The notes under the pieces were generated by a model. The model was given only the letters and a program-made list of their open reading frames with translations, was not told where the DNA came from and did no database searches. A program made the translations under genes and the position numbers. Shown here piece after piece: positions 1 to 27,796 of a stretch of DNA of 64,000 nt. Source of the DNA: Parapristionchus giblindavisi (Eukaryota > Nematoda > Chromadorea > Rhabditida > Diplogasteridae). Every line of letters starts with the position of its first letter. Position 1 is the stretch's first letter. The DNA is taken from the NCBI GenBank assembly GCA_943737045.1, contig CALSFV010000048.1, positions 248,001-312,000 on the forward strand. The letters run 5' to 3'.

Positions 1-528
1 CAGATCACGAAATTTCTAGTGAATACAAGCCAATATCTGGATGGATATTAGCTAAAAGTATACGGTCTTTATACGGTTGGGAACAATTCCTTTTTTTCAT
101 TAGATCCCAGTTTTATGAAACTCCAGATTCAATGACAACACAGCTAGCTAATCTCGATAAATAGTGTTGTAATAATAATAATTAATAATAATAATCTTAT
201 TCAGAAAACGTAGCCGTCAATCCTGTGAAGCATGATTCTGTACCTACAAGCGATGGAGGTAATATTTAAATCTTTAATTCAACAAAATTCTTTTCTCGGA
301 GAGTAATCAATAAAATAGTGTGTGATATGGAGCGTTGTCTATCTACATCAGAGTCTACTCTTGATTTGAAATGTGAAATTTGAAAAATGAAAATGAAATG
401 GAGCGTTGACCACAGTCATTCGGTTGATTAAAATAATGATATGAACCAATAAGAGATTGCACTTTCCAGATTCCGCTTTCCCGGCTGGTACCGACTACGC
501 TGAGGGCGACATCGAATACCAAGTTTAG
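1..528 (+). CDS. 3' end of TSP1-domain protein gene (copy T0, last exons)
   Basis: The window opens inside the last part of a copy of the large TSP1-domain gene. Probable exons are a 15-nt microexon at 4-18 (after CAG, before GTGAAT), an exon at 205-258 and the terminal exon at 470-528. The phases agree (1, 1, stop). The terminal exon encodes an acidic tail ending ...GDIEYQV and stops with TAG at 526-528. The upstream exons lie outside the window, but the same exons recur at 22204/22469, 36552/38442 and 50905/51170. An alternative reading treats 4-164 as one terminal exon of 53 codons ending in TAG at 162. I prefer the microexon model because it joins in frame to the conserved acidic tail. 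The function of the protein is unknown. Confidence 0.6.
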
Positions 529-847
529 TCCCAAAAAAGTCATTCCATGATACCTCAATCGGTGATCTACCGTAATCCCAGTATATCCGCTAGGCATCAA
601 ATGCTCAAATCTTTCATCCACACGTGTCTCGTCCAGGTTTTCTCGTACTTTCGCATTTATCGATTATTGTTGCATCTTTATTTCATGCATATCTATAACT
701 ATATTTGTTTGTGCAATGTGAAGTGTTCATGAATATTCATTTACATAACTACCCATAACATGTCGCTTCTCTAAAGGATAAGCAAATTAATAATAAAGAG
801 ATATTTATATATGCCTCGCTGTTCGAAACATCTCGATATAATTTTAA

Positions 848-1135
848 AGAAGGAGACCCTTGAATTGGCATGACTGACTCCCGCAACGCATAACGTGGTA
901 TAGAATGTAAATATTGTATGAAAATTTGCTTGAGTGACAATGGTAAAGTGAAAGAGTCAAGTATGCAAATCGGATATGCACTCTCTACTTGCCTGAAAAG
1001 TTGTACTTTCAATGCGCATAACAAGCATCAAGTATATCATCACGCAATACGAAATATGTCGTTCGGTTCGTGTGATAAATCTCTATCATTCTACCCGAAC
1101 AGTCTTGTTACGAAAAATCTTGAGGGTCTCCATCT
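848..1135. mobile_element. TTAA-flanked MITE (family D)
   Basis: This is a 288-bp non-coding element with terminal inverted repeats built around AGGAGACCCTTGA and TTGAGGGTCTCC, flanked by TTAA on both sides (844-847 and 1136-1139). The unit copy at about 22838 lacks it, so that copy serves as an empty site. A relative lies in the opposite orientation at about 61137-61315. TTAA duplication is typical of piggyBac-type transposases; no transposase is present here. Confidence 0.7.
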
Positions 1136-1574
1136 TTAAACTCTGGATACACTCTCTCGTTTTATTTGTCTGCATGCAATATGGCCTTCAAAAGTTACGA
1201 AAATAAAGACACAATGATGCAAGATAATTTTATTTTCGCATCTTTTGAATAGCGCAAAAGAATTTCACTCTCCAATGTTATTAAAAGGCATACCGCTGTG
1301 TTCATGATGAACATATTTTTTCCTTCAAATCCACTGAATGTTGAACATTCGCTATGTGCAATTGTTGTCATCTATATCCCATGTGTAATATGTTCATATG
1401 TTCATTGATAATTTTGAAGAAAACCTCAAAAAGTAGTTCGAATGATATTTCAAAACATTTCTCGCAATTTCCAACTTAACATTAATTATACAAATCAACA
1501 AACAATAAGCGCGAAATACAAGTTGATGAGAGAGAAAAAATTGAATGTACAGGAGGAAAAATTCGCAAAATTTA

Positions 1575-1647
1575 CGCTCCCGGGTGGGTTCGAACCACCG
1601 ACCTTTCGGTTAACAGCCGAACGCGCTGCCGATTGCGCCACGGAAGC
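1575..1647 (-). tRNA. tRNA-Asn (GTT)
   Basis: Read on the minus strand, 73 nt fold as a complete cloverleaf: acceptor GCTTCCG with CGGGAGC, a D-arm, the anticodon loop CTGTTAA (anticodon GTT), and the T-arm GGTGG-TTCGAAC-CCACC. The discriminator is G and CCA is not encoded. The same gene recurs in every unit copy and once outside the array at 58133-58205. Confidence 0.95.
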
Positions 1648-1790
1648 ACTGATTCATGTTCATAAATATGTCAAAACGTGTGTTCATATATATCAGCAAT
1701 ACGAAGCATTCCTTCCAAACAGTACAAAGTACTTTTTGTAAAGTTTAAAGAAAGTTTATCAAAACGATGCCAAGCCAATTATGTGCAGTA

Positions 1791-2204
1791 TTATTCCTGA
1801 TCTCCTTTACTCCAACATTCACTCTCACACTCAAGACCGTCCCATAAGGCATAATGCACGCAGCATTTGTAGAACCCTATGCTGGGACCGCCCACTGGTA
1901 GACAGTCCTCCCAGAATGACATTGAGTTACATTTGGTGAGGCACATGTTGTAGCAGGTGAGGTTGGAGAGGTGGAATCTGAAAATGATGTAATTTTCGTC
2001 AGCAGAAAACAAACAATTAACAAGGACTTCTGTATTTCCCAAAATTCCCTTGGCGGTAGTGCAGAAATTGATGGAATAATTCAATTTTCTAATTATTTAC
2101 CTTTCATTGCAATAACACCAGTCCATTATGCCGATTCGTGTTCCACGACAGAAATCTTCGCAATCACTGAGAGAATAAGCGAATGTTGCTAACGACAGCA
2201 GCAT
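1791..2204 (-). CDS. Small secreted cysteine-rich protein P1 (copy 1)
   Basis: Two exons on the minus strand: 2204-2101 (104 nt, starts at the ATG at 2204) and 1977-1791 (187 nt, TAA). The donor GAAAG|GTAAAT and acceptor TTTTCAG|ATTCC join in frame to give 96 aa. A short hydrophobic start (MLLSLATFAYS) looks like a signal peptide and is followed by about 85 residues with 12 cysteines: four in exon 1 (C-x3-C, then C-x-C) and eight in exon 2, including a CC pair. The composition fits an extracellular disulfide-rich protein; I do not recognise the family. The signal peptide is short, so an in-frame or spliced upstream start is possible. The second exon is followed 144 bp away by the tRNA-Asn on the same strand. 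Confidence 0.65.
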
Positions 2205-2776
2205 CAGGAGCTTCTTTAATAATTATAATAAACCATAAAATCATAAAAATAACAAAAAAATCCACAAAATATATTTTAAAAAACCCACCATTTCGTTCGA
2301 GTTATTGATTGGAATCATGTACACTGTTTATTGTGAATGAAAGATATGAAAGCTCTTTCATTCTATATTGACGATATGGACTACTGCTGTGATCTCTTGT
2401 GCAACATTCTTTATTAACACCATAGGGCACATTATTAGCCAACCTATATATTTAAAAAATTATTTAAAGTGCATGCAACATATGTGCATGTGATGGACAA
2501 TCAAATCAAGGAAGAGCAAGTTCAATACAAAATTTCCCCCGGGCCTAAAACGTACTAGTGCCGCATTTGGTACAAGCATCCCGCTGCGGCACACAGCGGT
2601 GAGCATTTACGCGCATCATTTATTTCCTTTGAATACGAATATTTTGCGATTCTCAAATAACAAAAAAAATCAATAGTTATTTGATAAAAAAATTATTTTA
2701 ATGACTAAAGAAAAAAAAAAGAAATATTCTTTTGGCTTTTGTTGCCCATCGAATCTTTTGCTCTTTTTTTTTACTT

Positions 2777-2886
2777 CACGAGCTAATTTCAAATTCTAGT
2801 CTCTGTCAATGCTCTCTATCTTTCTTTGTCTTCGAGAGAGCGTAGCCAGAGCGGGCCTTAGAATTAGCTCGGTGTGTGTGTCCTCT
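2777..2886. mobile_element. MITE family B (GAGCTAATTT repeat), decayed
   Basis: Imperfect inverted repeats run from CGAGCTAATTTCAAA on the left to TTAGAATTAGCTCGG on the right, around a central AGAGAG stem. The same sequence occurs in many other places, for example 24441-24541, 9255-9352 and 13345-13450. Unit copies are at about 25449-25558 and 53476-53584. Confidence 0.5.
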
Positions 2887-3067
2887 GCCTTTGGAACACT
2901 AGTGTAACGAAATACAAATAATTATTATATTTATTTATTTTATACTTTATCAACGTGTGCAATACACGAAACGAGACACATAAATATGACGAATGAATAA
3001 ATTTTGAAATATTATACATAAATGTGATGAATATACCAAGGTGGTCTCAAGGATCGAAAGGGCATCT

Positions 3068-3717
3068 TTATTCCCCGAAGTCAGATATATAGGGATCGAA
3101 ACAGCGCTCGTTAATACAATGTTCTTCGCATGTCGTGCATGGCACGGTGGTTATCAGACCAGCATCGTTGACCTTCCTTCTGCTATATCCAGCAGGACAA
3201 TTACCGGTTATGCTCGGGTTGATCTGCGATTAAAGTTAGCGTTACCTCACTCAATGGTCTCTTCATTGCGCACACTATTTTTCTGTTCTATAACAGCGTG
3301 AGAGCAATGCGCGTCGAAGAGACCATTGAGTGACATTACGTTCCCTTTAAATTGTAAGAGATTCAATTTATAGTCTAGAGGAAATCATATTTTTCGAGAA
3401 CAACAATTAGAAAAAACACAGTGCAGCACGTTCGAATTTTCTGTCTGCTTCCTACCCTTGTGTGGTGTATGAAAAACTTTTGTAATTCTCTAATAGCTAT
3501 TCTTGATAAAGAGGCTTTAAAGAAAGAATGAAATATATAACTTCTTGTTAGTGAACAATAATTATGGTTTTAATAATAAACAAATTAATTAATCAATAAA
3601 TAAATAATTAATTAAATGACTTACCCGATCTTCACACTCATTTTCATACGCATCCACAGTGTTGATAGCCAGAAGAAGAAGAAGAAGAAGAACGACCATA
3701 GAAAATGCTCGCCTCAT
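3068..3717 (-). CDS. Small secreted six-cysteine protein P2 (copy 1)
   Basis: Two exons on minus: 3717-3625 (31 codons) and 3223-3068 (51 codons plus TAA), total 82 aa, intron phase 0 (donor CGG|GTAAGT, acceptor ATCGCAG|ATC). Exon 1 is almost entirely a signal peptide: a charged start (MRRAFSM), a Leu run encoded by repeated CTT triplets, then AINTVDA before probable cleavage. The mature part has six cysteines, with a C-P-x-G-Y-x-R-R-x-V-x-D-x-G block followed by C-x2-C, EE-x-C, x4-C and F-D. The paralogue P3 (55718-56475) shares this block, the cysteine spacing and the intron position. This suggests a secreted peptide family of unknown function. A TTAA MITE sits in the intron just before the 3' splice site. 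Confidence 0.7.
3234..3346. mobile_element. TTAA MITE family A in intron of P2
   Basis: A 113-bp foldback with arms containing CACTCAATGGTCTCTTC and GAAGAGACCATTGAGTGA, bounded by TTAA at 3230-3233 and 3347-3350. It ends within 8 nt of the P2 exon 2 acceptor CAG. Copies at the same site are 25906-26018 and 53933-54045, so the insertion predates the unit duplication. Confidence 0.75.
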
Positions 3718-4422
3718 TTTCCTTGATGAATAAAGTCAGGATCAAACATATTTTATATTAGACAATATTCTCATATGTATCAGCATGATTCTTGCACCAA
3801 ATCATCTTCTCCAGAGAAAACATTTCGATATTGACTGTAGAAAATACACTTGTTTATTTGGTACGAGAGTAGTCACAATGAATTTGTTTAGAGAGAGAGT
3901 GCGACCAAGTGAGATAGTATGTAGATCAGAGAGAGCGCAAGGAGGAAGGGAAAGGGGGGGGGGGTTGATCGATAGTAGCGAGGCAATTGCACAATTACAT
4001 TTTTATACGGGCAATAAGATATTTTTGCTTTGCAAAAATTAGAAATATATATAAATACGATGTTACGAACAAAGTAAATATTTTTTGTGAAGTTGAAAGA
4101 GTTTATCAAAACAATGCTCAATCTGACAAGGGGATGTTTTGGATTTGTTCTCTTCATGCAAGGGTTTTCCACTTGAAATCCAACGCACTACAAAATATGG
4201 GCACATTTAAGTGAAATGTAGTGTTCGTTTACGATGTAGGATAGTAGGACGAAGGCGCGTAAACCAATCGAACAAACGAATATGGCTGCTACCGACAGTA
4301 GCAACAGGAGCTTCTTTAATAGTTATAATAAAGGTATGGATACAGCAAGTTATTCAAGACATAAAATACATCGAAAGCTTACAATCTTGTTATTCATTCA
4401 TTGGAATGAAGCTCAATTTTAA

Positions 4423-4533
4423 AGGGTGCGTTACCTCACTCAATGGTCTCTTCGATGCGCAATGCTCTCTCGTTGTTAGAGAACAGAGAAAGTGTGCGCA
4501 ATGAAGAGACCATTGAGTGAGGTAACGCTCTCT
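4423..4533. mobile_element. TTAA MITE family A
   Basis: A 111-bp near-perfect foldback flanked by TTAA (4419-4422 and 4534-4537). Unit copies are at 27098-27208 and 55122-55232. Confidence 0.75.
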
Positions 4534-4619
4534 TTAAATGTGGTTTGATAGATATGTATTCCATATTCACAAAATAGAGCACTGCTGTGACGCGTAAACG
4601 ACTGTGCGACGTGTGCTGC

Positions 4620-4748
4620 TGTAAACGGGGACGCGGACGCCCACCAGTAAGATGGAAGGATCTCTTCATGCGAATCGCCGGTCCTACTTTCCTGAGACAA
4701 GCAAGAAGTCAGGAGTGGCCCACCATGCACATCAGACCCTACTCTTGA
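4620..4748 (+). pseudogene. LINE ORF2 C-terminal fragment
   Basis: About 42 codons ending in TGA read R-G-R-G-R-P-P-V-R-W-K-D-L, then a hydrophobic and a Trp-containing stretch. This G-R-P-x-x-R-W-x-D pattern is the familiar C-terminus of many non-LTR retrotransposon endonuclease/reverse transcriptase proteins. No more of the element is recognisable. The same fragment occurs at 27295-27423 and 55319-55447. Confidence 0.55.
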
Positions 4749-5009
4749 TAAATGTGCTGTGATATGTTGTGCAACGTAAAACAGTGGACATTTCGTATAC
4801 TTATATGAAGATGCGATCTACTCTCACAGTCAATCGTCTTAATTTATCCGGGCGCATTTTGTACATGCATCCCGCAATTCTCTGCTCTGACCGCACGCTC
4901 ACTCTTTATTTGTCTTCGAGAGAGCAATTAGCTCGTTGTGTGTCTTTAAAACAGTAGTGTGACGAAATACAAAATAGTTAGTATATTTATTTTTACTATT
5001 TTATAAAGA

Positions 5010-5128
5010 CATATGTCGAGTATAAAAAGTTTGAAATATAATAAAAGTGTGCCAAGATGGGAAATCAGGGTTCGAAAGGTATCTTTACCCTCCCAAGTCA
5101 TTTGTATATGGGAGGTCTTCTATATGTA
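5010..5128 (-). pseudogene. Remnant of peptide gene P3 exon 2
   Basis: This stretch matches the 3' half of P3 exon 2 (55718-55828) but ends abruptly at about 5128, where the sequence changes to AT-rich DNA leading into the TSP1 gene. The frame carries an early stop (GGG TAA where P3 reads GGC GAG). The 5' half of exon 2 and exon 1 are missing. The junction is probably a rearrangement breakpoint that also removed the 5' end of T1. Confidence 0.6.
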
Positions 5129-5239
5129 TATTTGTATATGGGAGGCTTATATGAAGGTGTTTTTATCCACTAAAATTTATATAAAGTATTGTAGTTTATA
5201 GTTAAACTGAAATTCGCAAAAATATTTGTATAGTTGTAG

Positions 5240-22527
<17,288 letters not shown>

Positions 22528-23343
22528 TCCCAAAAAAGTCATTCCACGATACCTCAATCGGTGATCTACCGTAATCCCAGTATATCCGTTAGGCATCAAA
22601 TGCTCAAATCTTTCATCCACACGTGTCTCGTCCAGGTTTTCTCGTACTTTCGCATTTATCGATTATTGTTGCATCTTTATTTCATGCATATCTATAACTA
22701 TATTTGTTTGTGCAATGTGAAGTGTTCATGAATATTCATTTACATATCTACCCATAACATCGCTTCTCTAAAGGATAAGCAAATTAATAATAAAGAGTTA
22801 TTTAGATATCCTTCATTGTTGGAAAGTGACATCTCGATCTAATTTGAAACTCTTTGATCTAGCCACACTCTCTCGTGCACTTTGCCTGCTAGAGTTCCAA
22901 GGAATATGTACCTTACAATACCAGCCTTTCATTTGTATAACACTGTGAAAGTAAGGCCAGTAAGGCTGCGAAATAGAGATACTTCTCTTTTCGCAGCTTT
23001 TGCATAGAGCAAAAGAATTTCGCACTCCAATGGCATCCCGCTGTGGCCATGATGGACATATTTTTTCCCTAAAGCAACTGAATGTTGTTTTTATTATTTT
23101 TTTAATTTTTTTATTTCCTATGTGCACTTATTGTCACCTAAATCCATTGTAGATGTACGTTCTTTGATCGTTTTGAAGGTTGAGGAAACCACAAAAAGTA
23201 GTTCGAATAGTGATATTTCAACACATTTCTCGCAATTTCCAACTTGATATTAGTTATGGAAAATAACAAAGAAAAAGCACGAAATTCTAGTTGAGGAAAG
23301 AGAAAAATTGAGTGTATGGACTTTTAAAAATTAGCAAAATTCA

Positions 23344-23416
23344 CGCTCCCGGGTGGGTTCGAACCACCGACCTTTCGGTTAACAGCCGAACGCGCTGCCG
23401 ATTGCGCCACGGAAGC
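23344..23416 (-). tRNA. tRNA-Asn (GTT)
   Basis: Identical over its 73 nt to the copy at 1575-1647, although the flanks have diverged. A complete cloverleaf is retained. Confidence 0.95.
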
Positions 23417-23594
23417 TGCGATATGGCTATGCATTTATCAAAAAATGTTCTTTGTATCATGTGCTTATATGTACCTATGAGGAGGCTGTCAAGAAATATG
23501 GAAACAGTACAAATTAAGTTCTTTTTGTAAAGTTAAAAGAAAGTTTATCAACACAAACTCAAGCGCATTCTGAGTAAGATAATTCTTGATCATC

Positions 23595-24879
23595 TCAACT
23601 CCAACATTCACTCTCACACTCAAGACCGTCCCATAAGGCATAATGCACGCAGCATTTGTAGAACCCTATGCTGGGACCGCCCACTGGTAGACAGTCCTCC
23701 CAGAATGACATTGAGTTACATTTGGTTATGCACATGTTGTAGCAGGTGAGGTTGGAGAGGTGGAATCTGAAATAATAATGTAATACTAGTCGTCAGAAAT
23801 CAAAGAATTACATAGGTATTGGGAGAAAAAAAAGACAACATTCCTATGCTACCTTTAAAGGCAGCTGGCAACCAAAAATTTCGATTCGAATTAGTTAAAA
23901 TAGTTGATCTCATGTTGATAAGCTCGAAAAACTGGTTAGAAATATGTATTTGAAAGTTTGATGCGGCGCTCTAGTAAGAAGTTGGATTACTGTAGCCTGC
24001 TCCACACCACGGGCGAGGTTTCCGAACTACAGTATGCTAACTCCATCGAAAAGCTCAAAAAAGCCCATCATTGAGTTTTACTCTTCATAATTCCTAACTG
24101 CGAATGGAATTATCATTAAAAAATTCAATTTCAAATCGCTTCCAAAGAGTTGGTGTGGCAAAATAGGAAAAGGCTCCCGCTAATTGGAGCAGACTGTAGT
24201 TTTTTAACTGCGCCGTTCTTCTTACCAGAAAATTCTTATGATATAAGATTTATATATTTCGAAACAGAATTTCAAGCTCAGTTATATGAGATCAACTTGT
24301 TTTTCGTTTCCCGGTCCCTTTAAAGGGAGTGTAACCTCTCCCGATGGCCTCTTCATTGTGCCCACTATTTCTCAGTTCTCTAACAATAAGAGAGCATTGC
24401 GCGTCGAAGAGACCATTGAGAGATGCTACGCTACCTTTAAAGAGAGACCCCGAGCTAATTTTACTCTCCGCATTGGCAATGCTCTCTCGCAGGTAAAGAA
24501 AGCGACCAGAGCGGAGTTTCAAATTAGCTCGCGGTGTGCCTTTAAAGAAGCAAACTAATCCCATTTCAATCTTCTCACCTACACCTATTTTGAATAGTCT
24601 GCGAAAGTGTGCTGGAATGGATCTCTTTTTTTTTCTTGAGAATAGATTTTACCACCAATTTCTGCGCAACCAATTCCAATTTCAATTTCTGCATTTGAGG
24701 ACTTCTTTATTTCCCAAAATTACCTTGGCGGTAGTGCAGAAATTGATGGAATAATTCACTTTTCAAATTACCTACCTTTCATTGCAATAACACCAATCCA
24801 TGATACCGATTCTTCTTCCATGACAGAAATCCTCGCAATCACTGAGAGAATAAGCGAATGTTGCTAACGACAGCAGCAT
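23595..24879 (-). CDS. Small secreted cysteine-rich protein P1 (copy 2, intron enlarged)
   Basis: Exon 1 is 24879-24776 and exon 2 is 23766-23595 (TGA). The frame is open, giving 91 aa, slightly shorter at the C-terminus than copy 1, with all 12 cysteines present. Exon 1 carries several substitutions relative to copy 1 (for example His-Gly-Arg-Arg in place of Arg-Gly-Thr-Arg). The intron has grown from 123 bp to about 1.0 kb by insertion of three TTAA-type elements (23859-24541) plus flanking sequence. Whether it is still spliced is unknown. Confidence 0.55.
23859..24319. mobile_element. TTAA-flanked MITE (family C)
   Basis: A 461-bp element between TTAA sites (23855-23858 and 24320-24323). 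Terminal repeats are imperfect (AGGCAGCTGGCAACC against AGGGACCGGGAAACG); subterminal GTTGATCTCAT and ATGAGATCAAC are inverted. The T3-side copy at about 40025 lacks it. Confidence 0.6.
24324..24436. mobile_element. TTAA MITE family A
   Basis: A 113-bp foldback, with TTAA at 24320-24323 and 24437-24440 shared with its neighbours on both sides. The unit copy is at 40029-40141. Confidence 0.8.
24441..24541. mobile_element. TTAA MITE family B
   Basis: A 101-bp foldback (CCGAGCTAATTTTACTCCGC-type arms) ending GGTGTGCCT, bounded by TTAA at 24437-24440 and 24542-24545. The unit copy is at 40146-40246. Confidence 0.8.
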
Positions 24880-25739
24880 CAGGAGCTTCTTTAATAATTA
24901 TAATAAACAATAAAATCATAAAAATAACAAAAAATCCACAAAATATATAAAAAAACCCACCATTTCGTTCGAGTTATTGATTGGAATCATGTACACTGTT
25001 TATTGTGAATGAAAGATATGAAAGCACTTTCATTCTATATTGACGATATGGACTACTGCTGTGATCTCTTGTGCAACATTCTTTATTAACACCATAGGGC
25101 ACATTATTAGCCAACCTATATATTTAAAAAATTATTTAAAGTGCATGCAACATATGTGCATGTGATGGACAATCAAATCAAGGAAGAGCAAGTTCAATAC
25201 AAAATTTCCCCCGGGCCTAAAACGTACTAGTGCCGCATTTGGTACAAGCATCCCGCTGCGGCACACAGCGGTGAGCATTTACGCGCATCATTTATTTCCT
25301 TTGAATACGAATATTTTGCGATTCTCAAATAACAAAAAAAATCAATAGTTATTTGATAAAAAAATTATTTTAATGACTAAAGAAAAAAAAAAGAAATATT
25401 CTTTTGGCTTTTGTTGCCCATCGAATCTTTTGCTCTTTTTTTTTACTTCACGAGCTAATTTCAAATTCTAGTCTCTGTCAATGCTCTCTATCTTTCTTTG
25501 TCTTCGAGAGAGCGTAGCCAGAGCGGGCCTTAGAATTAGCTCGGTGTGTGTGTCCTCTGCCTTTGGAACACTAGTGTAACGAAATACAAATAATTATTAT
25601 ATTTATTTATTTTATACTTTATCAACGTGTGCAATACACGAAACGAGACACATAAATATGACGAATGAATAAAGGTTGAAATATTATACATAAATGTGAT
25701 GAATATACCAAGGTGGTCTCAAGGATCGGCAGGGCATCT

Positions 25740-26389
25740 TTATTCTCCAAAATCGGATATATAGGGATCGAAACAGCGCGCGTTAATACAATGTTCTTCG
25801 CATGTCGTGCATGGCACGGTGGTTATCAGACCAGCATCGTTGACCTTCCTTCTGCTATATCCAGCAGGACAACTACCGGTTATGTTCGGATTGATCTGCG
25901 ATTAAAGTTAGCGTTACCTCACTCAATGGTCTCTTCATTGCGCACACTATTTTTCTGTTCTATAACAGCGTGAGAGCAATGCGCGTCGAAGAGACCATTG
26001 AGTGACATTACGTTCCCTTTAAATTGTAAGAGATTCAATTTATAGTCGAGGGGAAATCATATTTTTCGTGAACAACAATTAGAATGAAACACAGCAATCC
26101 GTTCGAATTTTCTGTCTGCTTCCTCCCCTTGTGTGGTGTATGAAAAACTTTTGTAATTCTATAATAGCTATTCTTGATAAAGAGGCTTTAAAGAAAGAAT
26201 GAAAGAAATATATAACTTCTTGTTAGTGAACAATAATTATGGTTTTAATAATAAACAAATTAATTAATCAATAAATAAATAATTAATTAAATGACTTACC
26301 CGATCTTCACACTCATTTTCATACGCATCCACAGTGTTGATAGCCAGAAGAAGAAGAAGAAGAACGACCATAGAAAATGCTCGACTCAT
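25740..26389 (-). CDS. Small secreted six-cysteine protein P2 (copy 2)
   Basis: Exons 26389-26300 (30 codons) and 25895-25740 (51 codons plus TAA) give 81 aa. It is one Leu shorter in the signal peptide than copy 1 because the CTT repeat has lost a unit. The cysteines and the C-P-x-G-Y block are unchanged. The family A MITE at 25906-26018 sits in the intron next to the acceptor as in copy 1. Confidence 0.65.
25906..26018. mobile_element. TTAA MITE family A in P2 copy 2 intron
   Basis: Same position and length as 3234-3346, with TTAA at both ends. Confidence 0.75.
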
Positions 26390-27097
26390 TTTCCTTGATG
26401 AATAAAGTCAGGATCAAACATATTTTATATTAGACAATATTCTCATATGTATCAGCATGATTCTTGCACCAAATCATCTTCTCCAGAGAAAACATTTCGA
26501 TATTGACTGTAGAAAATACACTTGTTTATTTGGTACGAGAGTAGTCACAATGAATTTGTTTAGAGAGAGAGTGCGACCAAGTGAGATAGTATGTAGATCA
26601 GAGAGAGCGCAAGGAGGAAGGGAAAAGGGGGGGGGGGTTGATCGATAGTAGCGAGGCAATTGCACAATTACATTTTTATACGGGCAATAAGATATTTTTG
26701 CTTTGCAAAAATTTTAAAAAAATATATAAATACGATGTTACGAACAAAGTAAATATTTTTAGTGAAGTTGAAAGAATTTATCAAAACAATGCTCAATCTG
26801 ACAAGGGGATGTTTTGGGCTTGTTCTCTTCATGCAAGGGTTTTCCACTTGGGAAACAGCACACTACAAAATATAGGCAAATGTAAGTGAAATGCAGTGTT
26901 CGTTTACGATGTCGGATAGTAGGACGAAGGCGCGTAAACCAATCGAACAAACGAATATGGCTGCTACCGACAGTAGCAACAGGAGCTTCTTTAATAGTTA
27001 TAATAAAGGTATAGGTACAGCAAGTTATTCTAGACATAAAATACATCGAAAGCTTACAATCTTGTTATTCATTCATTGGAATGAAGCTCAATTTTAA

Positions 27098-27208
27098 AGG
27101 GTGCGTTACCTCACTCAATGGTCTCTTCGATGCGCAATGCTCTCTCGTTGTTAGAGAACAGAGAAAGTGTGCGCAATGAAGAGACCATTGAGTGAGGTAA
27201 CGCTCTCT
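27098..27208. mobile_element. TTAA MITE family A
   Basis: Unit copy of 4423-4533, with TTAA at both ends. Confidence 0.75.
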
Positions 27209-27294
27209 TTAAATGTGGTTTGATAGATATGTATTCCATATTCACAAAATAGAGCACTGCTGTGACGCGTAAACGACTGTGCGACGTGTGCTGC

Positions 27295-27423
27295 TGTAAA
27301 CGGGGACGCGGACGCCCACCAGTAAGATGGAAGGATCTCTTCATGCGAATCGCCGGTCCTACTTTCCTGAGACAAGCAAGAAGTCAGGAGTGGCCCACCA
27401 TGCACATCAGACCCTACTCTTGA
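27295..27423 (+). pseudogene. LINE ORF2 C-terminal fragment (unit copy)
   Basis: Same as 4620-4748: R-G-R-P-P-V-R-W-K-D pattern ending in TGA. The unit match ends about 50 bp further on, at 27477, where the nested inverted repeats begin. Confidence 0.5.
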
Positions 27424-27796
27424 TAAATGTGCTGTGATATGTTGTGCAACGTAAAACAGTGGACATTTCGTATACTTTAGGGTTGCCGGTTCGAATTCGA
27501 ATTCGAATTATTCGCAGCCCTTTCCCATCTCTCACCCTCTCTCCCCTTTCCCTTCAAAGAATTCGACACATCTGCCAGACGGAACGAATAGTTCGGGACA
27601 GACCGAATTATTCGGTCTCTGTCACTCTCTCGTATCCTTTGTCGACCCTCCCTCCTCTCCCTCCGCCTCGTCCCCCAATGAGAGACGTTTCAAGAGATGG
27701 CTAATTCCCCTCGCATCTGAGAGCTTAGCAGTCAACAGCAAAGTTGTTGCTCACATCATCCCCCTTCTGATTCAATTTTGAAAAAGTCGATACGAT

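Noticed and set aside
355..621. 88-codon open frame on minus conserved in four copies
   Set aside because: It is antisense to the terminal exon of the TSP1 gene (470-528 and equivalents); the exon on + has proper splice sites and phase, while the minus frame has no ATG or splice support.
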